Shown here: piece after piece, positions 50,655 to 61,384 of the stretch
How positions within the stretch are numbered: position 1 is the first letter of the stretch
How the letters are laid out: each line of letters opens with the position of its first letter
Source: Mixophyes australis
Lineage: Eukaryota; Chordata; Amphibia; Anura; Limnodynastidae
Length of the DNA stretch: 64,000 nucleotides
Reading direction: 5' to 3'
Assembly: GCA_036250195.1 (NCBI GenBank)
Contig: JAVHZZ010000005.1
Coordinates: 183,813,448 to 183,877,447 of the forward strand
Translations under genes and position numbers: made by a program
The notes under the pieces: generated by a model
What the model was told of the DNA's origin: nothing
The model's input: only the letters and a program-made list of their open reading frames with translations
The model's database searches: none

Positions 50655-50915
50655 TTCAGTGGTACAACTTGCTAGAGGCAGACCACTGATCCCTGTTTCC
50701 TGTGTCACCTGTTCCAGTATCCTCTCACATAGCAGTGGTACAACTTGCTAACGCAGACCACTGACTCCCCGGATACCTCCACTTGGATTCCATTCCTTCA
50801 CCCAGACAGTGGTACAACTTGCTAACGCAGACCGCTGACTCTCATCACCTCCTCGTTGCTGTTGGACATTCCTCCTCACTATAGCAGTGGTACAACTTGC
50901 TACCACAGACCACTG
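50655..50915. repeat. About 75-bp array around GTGGTACAACTTGCTA
   Basis: Four units carry AGTGGTACAACTTGCTA followed by a GCAGACC-CTGA block, starting near 50658, 50733, 50810 and 50886. Also present in copy A, so the array predates the split of the two copies. Confidence 0.9.
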
Positions 50916-51136
50916 ACTACCCTCACGTTCCTTTGTCCATTCAGTTCCTCGTGTATTTCTACATATATATTACCAGTGCTGCTAGTCATAGACTTTCACG
51001 AGCATCTCTATCATCTGCTGTCTCCTGTTCCGTGATCACCCCGCTACCAGAGTACCATATTACCATCTATACTGCTCTGGTAAGCCCATCACCTGGTGAT
51101 CCCTGGGTAAAAACTCCTAGTACCCGTGACAGCATT

Positions 51137-52795
51137 TTAAAAGAAGCTACATCTTGTGTGCAGTCTCTCTTGAAAGTATATGCATGAATTTATCATACAT
51201 AAATTGGTCCTAAAAAAATAAGAGTTATATTTCTTAGGTTAAACCAGAACTACCTTTGTGAAGAGTGGGTTGATGGTAATAGTAATAAATAACATTATTA
51301 AATGGTTATCAATACATTTTCCAGACTACTAGGTTCCCATACCCACATTAACATCCTTTTACAGACTCACAACAATATGCACATTTGCACATACTGGGAG
51401 TTCAGAGCAAATACAGCTAAAGTGTGCAAATTGGCACCTTGACAAAACATGTTCCGAGGCAAAGGTTGAAAATGCATTTTTTCTTGCATTCAAGGAAATT
51501 ACTGTGTTTTACATATGCATCGATCTGCAACACAACATGGTTTTGCCAATATGTAAAACTGCACGTAGTAGCTGGATTTACTCCCAACTCTGTTGGCCCG
51601 TTGCATATGGATATGGTATTCCGTGCAAGCCCTGGCCATCACAAATGACACCTAAATAGAATTAGTTATCCATACGACACAAAACTGCACACAATTTTCT
51701 TTTACATAAACTCTGCTATATACCCTGTGAACTCAGTGATTCTGACAACTAGAGAAAATGGTACTACGTTTCAGTGAAAATGTGTTATCACAATGTTAAT
51801 TCTAAATATAGATTGACAGTAGTCTAATATTTACTGAGTACATCAGTAAGCAACATATTGTTTCTATACATCGACTTCAAAAATATGCTTACTGACTGAG
51901 TACTGAAAACATAAATAGGAAAATCAGTTAATTACTAGGAAAAAAACTGTCTTGGTGGCAGTGTAATTGAACTTCAGTAAAATAAATGAAGCCACTAGGG
52001 ATTCCTTAATGAATGTTTAAATGCTAACAGTAGTGCTGCACTTAAACAACTAGGCCGAGGGTCTCTAACCAAATTAAATAACATCAAATCAGAGATTCTG
52101 GCATTTTTACTAACCAGATTTCTTGGCACTTATGCTATTATGTATTTCTCAGTAAATAAATGTAGATTAGTGCTCGACTGATGCATTGGCAAGCCAGCAG
52201 AAAAAGCATGGTTTATTTTATCTGGAAAAACAAATAAATGACATGGCCTGTACATCTCACATGGAGGTCCTAACAGTACTTCATTTTATCACTTAGAAAA
52301 ACAGATTAGTTCTGAGCTAACATTTCTCAATGTCACTACTGGATTATGAATCATTGTCCTATAAATTATTCTTTAAAAGAGCTAAAGTACATTTCTGAAA
52401 CACAGAACATAATATAAACTTCAGCTGGATTTTACATTACGTTAAAAAGTAAACATTACATGAAATAATTCATACATTTGTTGTATTCCAGTAGCTGTCT
52501 ATTATAGAGCTAAAAGGTAACATACTCTTTACTAGTAAATACAGCAGCAGTCTCAGAGCAGTGACTTTTCTTTATGTTAATATGAAGAATTCCCATAGTG
52601 TGATAATTACATGAAAAAAGAATATATTCAGTACTGTATAAATATATATATAAGCTTTCTCAATATTTTCAATCAATTATTTTTTGTCTTGGCAACAAAA
52701 CAGAAAAAACATAGATCACTATTTTGAAGAGTTAAATATACTCTCAATGTGTGAAAGGCAGTTTCATCATTTATACCTGAAAATTTGAAAACTTG
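51137..52795. other. Non-genic
   Basis: No recognised gene or element. A chance open frame at 51424-51648 has no motif I know. Confidence 0.45.
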
Positions 52796-54340
52796 TTTAA
52801 GGGTCATTCCACATCAGATCACCCAAAAAAACATGAAATGTCCACCACCCGTCTCAGATTTTTTTGACATTTTTTTTAATTAAGAGAGAAGGTCAAAACA
52901 ACTATTTCTGGCAAATATTTCGACTGTCTGACAATTAATTGACTAAATATTGATTTTTCAATTTATTAAATAATTTACTAATCGCGGCTTCTTTATCCAG
53001 TTTATTTGAAGTACTGTGGGTGTTTATTAAGGAATCACCACAACATTTGGACCCTTAAGGTAACTCTTCCTCCCGAATCCAAAAATCCAAACCAAATTAC
53101 TTTATCTGACTCATGTTTTGCGTTACGGCAAAAACGCACATTTTTCGAATAGGATTAAAAACGCTAGGTTCAATTGACATTAGGGATCCCATTTTTTGGG
53201 GGCTGTTTAAAAAAGGTATACATTACTACCACGAAAATCAGCAGGGTACTCTGTTTCATAGTGGAGAAAAAAAATAATGAATTTGATGTTCGTTACTGTT
53301 GTACAGCATACATAATTAACACAATAAACCATGAAATTTAAAACCTTTAACATAACTTAAGTCCTTAACTGAAGTTGAGTCAACAATCTCATTATTTTTC
53401 CGTTGTTTGGAACTTGTTGTAACGGTCTGTAATTTTCCTTAAAGTGTCAGCAGAAAGTGTATACTGCCTTCCAGTACTTTCTTGGATAGTAGGCACTTCT
53501 GTTACACAGAGGACATGAATAAAAGGAACAAAACACTTATTTCTTGAAGCCCAGAGCAGCAAATTTGTTGATTGGTTTCGTTTCATGAAGTGTACCAGCA
53601 CACCTTGTTCCTCCTCATTACATTGAATGATATACCCAATGTACCAGATGTTATCATACACTGCTGCTATGTATGTTCCAGGTTGCAGATCACTTTTGTC
53701 ACCATTTTTTGTGACTGTGGTCATAGTGACACTAACTTTGGTTCCTCCTGTCTTTATTTCATCAGATGACAATCGATATATGTGTAGCTCATCATTACTA
53801 ATAGGCTGAAATCTGTGACGATAACATATTCCTGCCACAGTGTTTGCTGTTTCTAGATGGCTATGCAGCTTAGTTTTGCAGTCTTGTATTTTGTTTTGTG
53901 ACACGTAAAAAAACTTCATGCCATGTACATTTTCATTTGCCCAGGTCCAAAGGTGTCAAGATGTGATGGGTTTCCACTGCTTGCAGACTGGTGCGTGTGG
54001 CTAGATGTTTAACTGTCCCACCAATGCCATGACATGGACTCTTACCATAAGAATGTTGAAGTCATCCTTATGGAAGCATAAGTTAAAAAAGTTTTTGCAG
54101 TTCTTGTATTGTGCACTAGCACCATCACTAAAATAGTAAATATACTCCAATAGTTTTGCTAAGTGTTTCATAACTACCGTAATGAAGGCATGCACAGTTA
54201 AAGCTACATGGTCATGGGTATCGCTAATATCGCACAGGCTCACACAGTTTGAAGTGTCACAATCATCTTGCCTAAAATATACAACAAGCTGAAAGTCACC
54301 ATGTTCTTTGGTCCACTTCAGTGACATAACTTTTAAGCTT
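52796..54340 (-). mobile_element. DNA transposon remnant, superfamily unresolved
   Basis: The left edge reads TTTAAGGGTCATTCCACATC followed by AGATCACCC, a terminal-repeat-like sequence next to TTAA. The minus-strand gene described below runs toward it. No matching inverted end was found on the right, so the copy is truncated or decayed there. Confidence 0.5.
53389..54330 (-). pseudogene. Transposase-like protein with YFSDG...GIGGTVK core
   Basis: The minus strand reads, from 54327: KWTKEHGDFQLVVYF, DTHDHVALTVHAFITVV, then YYFSDGASAQYKNCKNFFNL (about 54070-54130), an acidic-Gly block like a catalytic Asp of an RNase H-fold transposase. A frameshift or loss of a short H-F-F-A-T-like piece follows, then HGIGGTVKHLATRTSLQ (about 53970-54025) and ILTPLDL. 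After a TGA (about 53943) the frame continues ANENVHGMKFFYVS and an open stretch to 53392 with DLQPGTYIAAVYDNIWYIGYI. I recall similar uncharacterised proteins in fish and invertebrates that look transposon-borne, but I cannot name the superfamily. The core order (SDG, GGT-K, then a W/Y-rich domain) is what I see; the enzymatic role is inferred. Confidence 0.55.
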
Positions 54341-54641
54341 TTTCTGGCTTTTATTTTTTTCTTTATGAGGAAAACATTGTTTTTTTTAATTTTAAGAGGG
54401 GAAAAATATTGAATTATTGTATTATTCTGGCACTGTGCAAATTGTGCAACAAATATAATATTATTAATAATATTAAGTGATTGCTAAAGGTGAATATTAT
54501 TGCTTTGATTGCACAATTTGGCATTACATATTGACATATTAATATATAATTTTGCCCCTTAAAAAAATTTTTTTTCCTCATAAGTAAATTATTAATTAAT
54601 TTGCACCTTAATTAATAAATAATTATTGCCTCAGTAATTTA
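54341..54641. other. AT-rich non-genic
   Basis: Low-complexity AT-rich sequence, nothing recognised. Confidence 0.5.
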
Positions 54642-54755
54642 TACAGGGTGGGGCATAAAGATCTTCCATATTTCGAAGGGGCACTGTAGTGGGGGTAAAG
54701 AGGTGGGGTAGATTTAATTTGGTAGGTTAGGCTCTGCCGTTTTTAGTACCCATCA

Positions 54756-56554
54756 TGAATTGGACCAGTGAACATCGGGGCTTTGTTGCTCATCATCATC
54801 ATCATCATCATTTATTTATATAGCGCCAACATATTCCGTAGCGCTTTACAATTGGGGACAAACGTAATAAACTAATAAACAAACTGGGTAAAACAGACAA
54901 AGAGGTGAGAAGGCCCTGCTCGCAAGCTTACAATCTATGGGACAATGGGAGATTGACACATGAGGTTAAGTATACATTTTGCATCTTGGCCCAGCCAGAC
55001 TGCAAAGGTAGGGTGACTCATAAGCTAAATGATCCTGTCACACAACAATGTTGGTCCGGGGGTAGTTGTCTTGTGTGAAATTGTGTAACAGGCTAAAGGT
55101 AGTGAGGTTAAGATGGTGGTTGAGGAATATTATAAGCTTGTCTGAATAGGTAGGTTTTCAGAGAACGCTTGAAAGTTTGTAGAACAGAGGAGAGTCTTAT
55201 TGTGCGAGGGAGAGAGTTCCATAGAGTGGGTGCAGCCCGAAAAAAGTCCTGTAACCGGGAATGGGAGGATGTAATGAGGGTGGATGAGAGACGCAGATCT
55301 TTTGCAGAACGGAGTTGCCGAGTTGGGAGATATTTTGAGACAAGAGAGGAGATGTATGTTGGTGCAGCTTTGTTGATGGCCTTGTAGGTTAGTAAAAGTA
55401 TTTTATATTGGATTCGGTAGAAGACAGGCAGCCAGTGTAGAGACATACAGAGTGATTCAACAGAGGAATAGCTATTTGCAAGGAAAATCAGTCTTGCCGA
55501 AGCATGCAAAATAGATTTTAGGGGTTTGAGTCTGTTTTTGGGAAGACCAGTAAGGAGGGAATTGCAAGCGTATTATGAAAACAACCATTCTGTGATAACG
55601 ACGCAGAGAGCGATCCGTACACACTTCACACTAGGTCAAAATGCATCTGTACCAGATCGGAAAACGATTTTGCTATGGATTTCTAAAATCACCTGGCAGA
55701 CCTAAGACCGTTAAAACATCAGAAAATGTGGATGCAGTGAGAGCATCCATTCAGCAATCACCATCGTTCTGCTCATAAGCATGCTATGGCACTGGGGATA
55801 TCAAGTCGGAGTTTGAGGAGAATTTTACATTCCGATTTAAAATTACATCCTTGCAAAATTATGTTGCAAGGATGCCCTATGTGAGAGCCCTATGTGAGAA
55901 AATTCTTGAACAAATTTCTGCTGCAGTCATTCTTCTGAGTAGTGATGAGGCTCACTTCTATATTAGCGGAGCAGTAAAGAAGCAGAATTTTCAAAATTGG
56001 GCTCAACATAACCCTTGTGAAATCCAGAAATGACCCCTCCACTCTCCTTGCGTAACTGTTTGGTGTGCAGTTGCCGACTTTGGTGTGATCAGCCCATATT
56101 TTTTTTGAGGAAGGTGGTGCGACAGTAACTGTGACCTCTGACTGGTATGTCAAAATGTTGGAGACTTTTCTGCGCCCCAAAATGGACAATGTGAATATAG
56201 AACATGTGTGGTTCAACAGGACGAGGTTACAGGACACACAGCACGACGTTCGTTCGGAGAGATGAGGGAAATGTTCCCTGGGCATTTGATTTCTTTAAGG
56301 TGAGAAGTGGGGTAGCCGACACGGTCACCAGATTTAAGTCCAGGTGACTTTTTCCTTTGGTGATGCCGGAAGGAAAAGGTTTTCAAACATCATCCTTGAT
56401 CTCTTGAGGATTTGAAGGTAAGGATCAGACAGGAAATCAAAGCCATTCCATCTGATATGACCCAGAGGGTGATGGAGCAATACCGGGAACGTCTGCAGCA
56501 ATGTATTGCCAGCGACAGCCGCCATTTGTCTGGTATGATTTTTAAAACCCATTA
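54756..56554 (+). pseudogene. Mariner-type DDE/D transposase, disrupted
   Basis: Cut-and-paste transposase. The start, MNWTSEHRGFVA (54756-54791), is followed by the L2 insertion; coding resumes at about 55570 with AYYENNHSVITTQRAIRTHF, an N-terminal HTH. Catalytic patches appear in order: LSSDEAHFYI (first Asp, about 55935-55965), QQDEVTGHTARRSFGEM (second Asp, about 56215-56265) and TRSPDLSPGDFFLW (third acidic position, about 56320-56362). The C-terminus reads RQEIKAIPSDMTQRVMEQYR (about 56430-56490) and ends with GMIFKTH at about 56551. At least two frameshifts and a stop, plus the insertion, inactivate it. It resembles the lineage common in arthropods more than the Tc1 copies at 21.8-23.2 kb, which may point to a separate invasion; that is inference. 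Confidence 0.85.
54790..55561 (-). mobile_element. L2-clade LINE, 5'-truncated, inside the mariner
   Basis: The minus-strand 3' end is GCGCTATATAAATAAATGATG then (ATG)n at 54790-54811. The C-terminal reverse-transcriptase coding part is open from 55509 to 55108, with LHWLPVF, YKILLLTYKAINK, HSRLQDFFRAAPTLWNSLP and FKRSLKTYLFRQ. TTGC flanks both sides (54786-54789 and 55562-55565), but TTGC is also part of the LINE sequence in the other copy, so this may be microhomology and not a true duplication. Its insertion killed the mariner transposase. Confidence 0.9.
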
Positions 56555-56867
56555 AAACAAAACTGTTTTTTATGTTGTTTTCAGAAATAAATACAATGTT
56601 TTCCTAAATAGTTTTGATAATTTTTTATACCCTTTCAAAATGTGGGAGATCTTTTTGCCCCACCCTGTATATGACTGGTGCTTCCTCTTATGTTCTGAAT
56701 GGCAAAATAGCTCTAACAGTTTGCCAATCAGAGGCAGGTATTTAAAAATCTGTTTTTTGGATGGGAGATTTGATGGCAGTTTTAACCTATCTGCATCGGG
56801 TTTTGCTGTTTCCAAACTGCCACACATCGCCAGCCATTTCAAATCGCATCCTCAAATCACCCTATAG

Positions 56868-56958
56868 TAAATGTGGCGGTTTGGACCACTAAACCGTCAA
56901 CAATGTGTGGCAGTTTTAAACCGCCACCAAACTCGTTTCTTAGTAAATCTAGGCCCTG
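56868..56958. repeat. Short palindromic MITE-like segment
   Basis: TAGTAAATGTGGCGGTTTGG is loosely mirrored by CCGCCACCAAACTCG then TTTCTTAGTAAATCTAGG. Likely a small decayed MITE; boundaries uncertain. Confidence 0.5.
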
Positions 56959-57749
56959 GAGATGAATGGAAGACACTTTCCAGACACAATATAAATAATA
57001 TGAATATTGAGTAATGTCTTATGGACTGTATAATGTAATAACAATTGTTCAACCATTCAGTTATATCTTTAAAAACAAGCTAGTTGTTCATTATTTATTT
57101 CAATCGCAAATTCATATTTTCAGCCTCTCTACAAGATCATCAGGCACAGGTTCAAATTGTATAGAATTTTTCTGTTAGCATCAACTGTAAATTATTGGAA
57201 AAAAATAGAAAAGTGTGAGTTACACTGAACACATATACAGTCCATTGGATATATCTCCTCACAAGGGTTATTCATGGATCCTATTACTGTCCAAGCTTTT
57301 GTGGATTGTATTATTGGTCTTGTTATCATACTAACAAAGAAGTAGGAAACAGCTTTTTCTCCTTTGAAATAAAAAATATTTGTATTTATATTTGTATGCC
57401 TCTGTCCTGATTTATCCAAATCCAGAACTTTTTTCATATTGATAGACTGGATTCTACAGTTGGGACAAATTTGTCACAAATAATTGATAAAAATGGAACA
57501 TATATTGCTGGGAATGTGAGCAGATGGGTTGTTCCTCAATCTCACTCCAGCTAAAGCCCCAGCTTGTTGTCCTGCACTGTCACGGTGGCAGTTAGCCATC
57601 AGATTGCTTACCTGTATGACTCTGATATACAATAACCAAACTATTCAAAATGGGCCCCAAGTGACAAACAACATCTGGGGAATACCTGGAACAGTTTGCC
57701 CAGGGCCAGGATAAAAATGGCTGACACCTTCATGTGCCGAACTCTGAGA
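56959..57749. other. Non-genic
   Basis: Nothing recognised. Confidence 0.4.
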
Positions 57750-58600
57750 GCTGGGGAAATCTGTTCAATCGTGAAGTGATATGTAATGTTGCTGATACAC
57801 ATCCTTGTATTAAAAAACTCCCCATGCTTCTAAGATGCCAGGGGACATGAGTGAAAAAGACACTGTAGGACCAAATGGCAGATACCCTTCTCTCAACCAG
57901 ATATTAGATACTAAACAAAGATACAAATCTGCTCTAACAATGCAAATAAAGAGGATTAATGGAATTTTAACTAATTAAACAAAATGTATACAATTTGAAA
58001 GATCAACGACTGTTGCTGAGTCTACAATAGGTACCCTAGATGATTGTCTTCCTCTGGTCAGTGAGGATGTCAGCGAGCTCAAAAGGAAACTGATGACTCA
58101 CAGAAATAAAGGAGAAGATTTTGAAAATCATTCCAGGAGGATTAATGACAGAGCTGGTTGTATGCCGGAGGGTACAGAAATATCATAATCAAAGACTTTT
58201 TTGAATCCTGCTCGTAGGATAGATTGGGTAAGCAGCACTTTACCTCTATTCTATTAGTCATTAAACATGCCAGAATACCTGCTGGGCCATTATTACCTAG
58301 TGTGCACCCACGGCTCTTGATATTGCTCATTTTAAAGTTCAGAGGCCATGACAGTCTTTGATTTTTGCCCGTAAAGCCAGTGTCCTGAGATATAGTCACT
58401 GTGTATGCAGAGTTGTCTGATGAAATGCAGATACAAAGAACCACTTTTACTGCTGTTAAGTGCCATTTTAATGAACAGATTTTGACATAAATAATGATTT
58501 TCCCTGCTAAATTTTGTGTGGTGGATGGATGCAGAGCTCTTTGTTTGTAACACCTGAGGAAGCCATTGATTAAATAGACAAGGCTGGCAAGATCAGGGCT
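57750..58600 (+). pseudogene. L1/Tx1 ORF1 fragment (plus)
   Basis: Reading through frameshifts gives a coiled-coil segment (TTVAESTIGTLDDC, LPLVSEDVSELKRKL, about 58008-58100), then KGEDFENHSRR (about 58110-58140), the L1 ORF1 block normally ending in a basic R-S-R-R-N-N run. The RRM-like core follows as MPEGTEIS, then a block with HARIPAGPLLP (about 58265-58300). LKFRGHDSL and RTTFTAVKCHFNEQ (about 58435-58480) fit the C-terminal domain. The order matches L1 ORF1, an RNA chaperone, but stops and shifts are many. It shares its 57880-58142 part, inverted and about 10 percent different, with 59620-59895. Confidence 0.62.
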
Positions 58601-59619
58601 ACACACACACACACACATAGTTTCTTTTCCATGACTGATGTGAATATAGATGTCTGAGGATCTGTCTATATATTTTCAAGCTGTATCGACAATCCATGAG
58701 GCCTGACTTAGCAGTGACAGACCACTATTAGGCTGATTTACTGTTCCACATCAGACTTGCTATTTGGTTTGAATGGTAAGATAGAATTCCTTTGGATGTA
58801 TTGTCATGTCTGGACTTATAAGACTATTGTTCTTCTGTGTCAGTCTATACCACCTGTTTGTGATAATTGACTTCCATTTGATGTCAACTAATAGATTGCC
58901 TTGAACTTACACTTATATTATACTATATAATTATTTTGACTTATTTTGAAGTGGAAGGGAAAAATACTTCTGGATGTACAGATCCAACTCTGATGAGACC
59001 AATTTTGATGTATCTGTGTGTCATATTGAACATTGTCACTGTTTGCTGCCAATTTCTGAAGGCCAAATTACAATTAAGATGGAATGTACCCACAAACTCT
59101 GTGACTGGTCTATTGCGTAAATGATCTAAATGGAGAAGGGGAGGATCCTTTGAATTCGGACTGCTTCTACTGAGCACCATCTGAATATATGTGTTTATTA
59201 TTGAAATATAGCCAACATCTCCCCTAAGTTGTGTTGCTTACTTCTGCATGGCATTTTTTACGGGTACATTTAAAATATATTATATCTGTCTGCAATATAC
59301 ATAGAAATGTGTCACATACATGTTTCCTCTTGTTCAGTATAACTTATTTGTCTGCAGCAGTGTTTGCAAGTAATGAGTACATGTTTACTGTATGTGTGAA
59401 TGAATGAATGAAGGATGTCAGTTTAGACAGTCAAATGCCTATATATTGTGGATTAGTATATTTGATGGAAACATATGTATATTGTCCTGATATATACCGT
59501 CCTGATCTTTTTCTCTACTTACTCTTTTTGACTTTGTAGAAAAGGTTGGGAACTTTTTTTCAGACAGGACTGTGATTTAGTCCAAGTTACTTTGCTGCTT
59601 TCCAGTGCAGCTCTGTTAC
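58601..59619. other. Spacer between opposed L1 ORF1 fragments
   Basis: No coding motif recognised; may be remains of ORF2 start regions of either L1 copy. Confidence 0.35.
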
Positions 59620-59895
59620 TATTCCTCCTGGAATGATTTTCAAAATCATCTAATTTACTTCTGTGAGTAATAAGTTTCCTTTTGAGCTTGCTGACATCCT
59701 CACTGACCAGAGGAAGATAATCCTCTAGGGTACCTATTGTAGACTCAGCAACAGTTATTGGTCTTTGATATTGTGTACATTTTGTTTAATTAGTTATAAT
59801 TTCATTAATCCTCTGTATTCGCATTGTTAAAGCAGATTTGCATTTTTGTATAGTATCCAATACCTGGTTTAGAGAAGGGTATCTGCCACATGGGT
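59620..59895 (-). pseudogene. L1/Tx1 ORF1 fragment (minus)
   Basis: Inverted relative of 57880-58142: same TGTTGCTGAGTCTACAATAG block and the following GGTACCCTAGA, and the same ATTTTGAAAATCATTCCAGG end. It covers only the coiled-coil segment. Divergence by eye is around one difference in ten, too much for the two halves of one recent twin-primed insertion, so two separate L1 copies are more likely. Confidence 0.6.
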
Positions 59896-59921
59896 GGGAT
59901 ACGTTACTGCAATGCTTTTAA

Positions 59922-60388
59922 TAACGACACTGAGTATATAGACATATATAATCCAATTACCATAAAAGTGTCCTGCTTGAAATGCTGACTTACATTAATA
60001 GAGACACGGAACATCTCTGAATACCCAACCTTGCAGACTGCTATAAATTCCGAACTGTCTGCATGCCGGCACTTCCATTTTTATCACACAAATCACAGAG
60101 ACATTCAGCTTTGTGAATTCAAAGCAGCAAAGGCAGGACCCCACAAGTTGACAGTTTATTTTAAGGGTTAGCGTTAAGCTTGCTGCTTTAAATTCACAAA
60201 GCTGAATGTCTCTCTGTTTTGTGTTGTAAAACGGAAGTTTCGGCATGCAGGGAGTTTGGAATTGATAGCAGTCTGCAAGGTAGTGTTTTTCGGATATGTT
60301 CTGTGTCTCTATTAATGTAAGTCCGCATTTCAAGCAGGTCGCTTTTATGGTGATCGGATTATATATGTCTTTATACTCAGTGTCGTTA
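59922..60388. mobile_element. TTAA-flanked palindromic MITE, 467 bp
   Basis: Begins TAACGACACTGAGTATA and ends TATACTCAGTGTCGTTA, with TTAA on both sides (59918-59921 and 60389-60392). The two halves are inverted copies of about 200 bp, e.g. ATTCACAAAGCTGAATGTCTCT near 60190-60211 mirrored near 60095-60120. TTAA suggests piggyBac or Kolobok. Inserted directly beside the L1 fragment. Confidence 0.85.
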
Positions 60389-60392
60389 TTAA

Positions 60393-61384
60393 AAACATCA
60401 GATTAACCATTACCACCGCCCATCCATTTGATACTGCCTTCATCTATAATACTATTATATTTATCAGGTCATATTAATATAATAATTATAATATTTTAAC
60501 CAAAACTATTATATATTCTAAATAATTATCTGTTTTATATTCCGAAACAAGTGCTCAGAAACATTAATGGACATGTTAACCCTTTTATGGGGTTTCTCTC
60601 CTCCTATTATAGCCAAAAGAAAATTGCATGCTCCTAGACAAAAATTTGGGGTTGCATCACAATTTTATTCCATATATTATTTACTATTTCTACATTAGCG
60701 GATATGATCCTGAAAATATAGCTGTTACCCTAGAATATGTCATGATGTCCTCTTATGAAGCACTAGGGCATTCTGTTTATAGGGGAAGGATTCTAGAGAA
60801 GTTGAGGTTGGTTTGATTAAACATCACTAACAGTTCTTAGAATTGCATTAAGATTTTTTCTGAAAAGATCTGATGATGTCTCCTAATAATTCATTATGGT
60901 TTATTGGTTGATTTCAAGAACATGTGGGCAGAATATGGGGTAAAGTGCCTACATCAATTATATACTAACACCTTGTTTAAATCTTTTGAACAATTTGATT
61001 CTGAATTTGGGATTCCATCTTAAACAAATTATAAATATTGCAGATGATAGAAAATTAGAAGGTTGTCTAGTGATATTTCATTTAAGTACGGGCAAAAAAG
61101 AACTAACTTTATACTTTGTTTTATATATTTAATTATTAGCCTCTTCAGAGATCACTGATTTTATTTCTAATGTAGTTATGTTCCTTACATTCGCTCTGCA
61201 AAAGGTATTTTCTGGGAATAATTAATGAAGCTATCCAGCCAGATTTATTGAGGTAATCCATGGGAAATAAGACAGAATTTTCTTGAGATTAGTTTTATGC
61301 TATATCAGGAAATTTTCAGCATGCAAATTAAAATAATCTGTCTTCTCAACACTAGTGGAATAGAAACAAATATGTAACTCTGTA
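60393..61384. other. Non-genic; possibly decayed gypsy pol
   Basis: No readable motif; it precedes the integrase remnant and may be its lost upstream pol part. Confidence 0.3.

Larger units (their letters stand above)
49182..51131 (+). mobile_element. Solo LTR, 1.95 kb, gypsy-like (copy B)
   Basis: Starts TGTCACTCACC, ends TACCCGTGACA, and is flanked by exact 5-bp duplications GCATT (49177-49181 and 51132-51136). A TATA-like CCCTATTTAAAGCACC lies at about 49324-49339. Two internal arrays follow: 79-bp units (49521 to about 49920) and four units around GTGGTACAACTTGCTA (about 50660-50910). It aligns along its length with copy A (30706-32560), reversed. No gag-pol is attached. Confidence 0.9.
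54644..56667 (+). mobile_element. Tc1/mariner-superfamily transposon, split by an L2
   Basis: Ends CAGGGTGGGGCATAAAGATC (left) and the reverse of CAGGGTGGGGCAAAAAGATC (right), with TA on both sides. The transposase runs on the plus strand and is interrupted by the LINE at 54790-55561. Without the LINE the element is about 1.25 kb, normal for the superfamily. Confidence 0.9.

Noticed and set aside
57880..59895. One L1 with a 5' inversion by twin priming
   Set aside because: The inverted segments overlap in sequence and differ at about one base in ten, so they are not two parts of one insertion.
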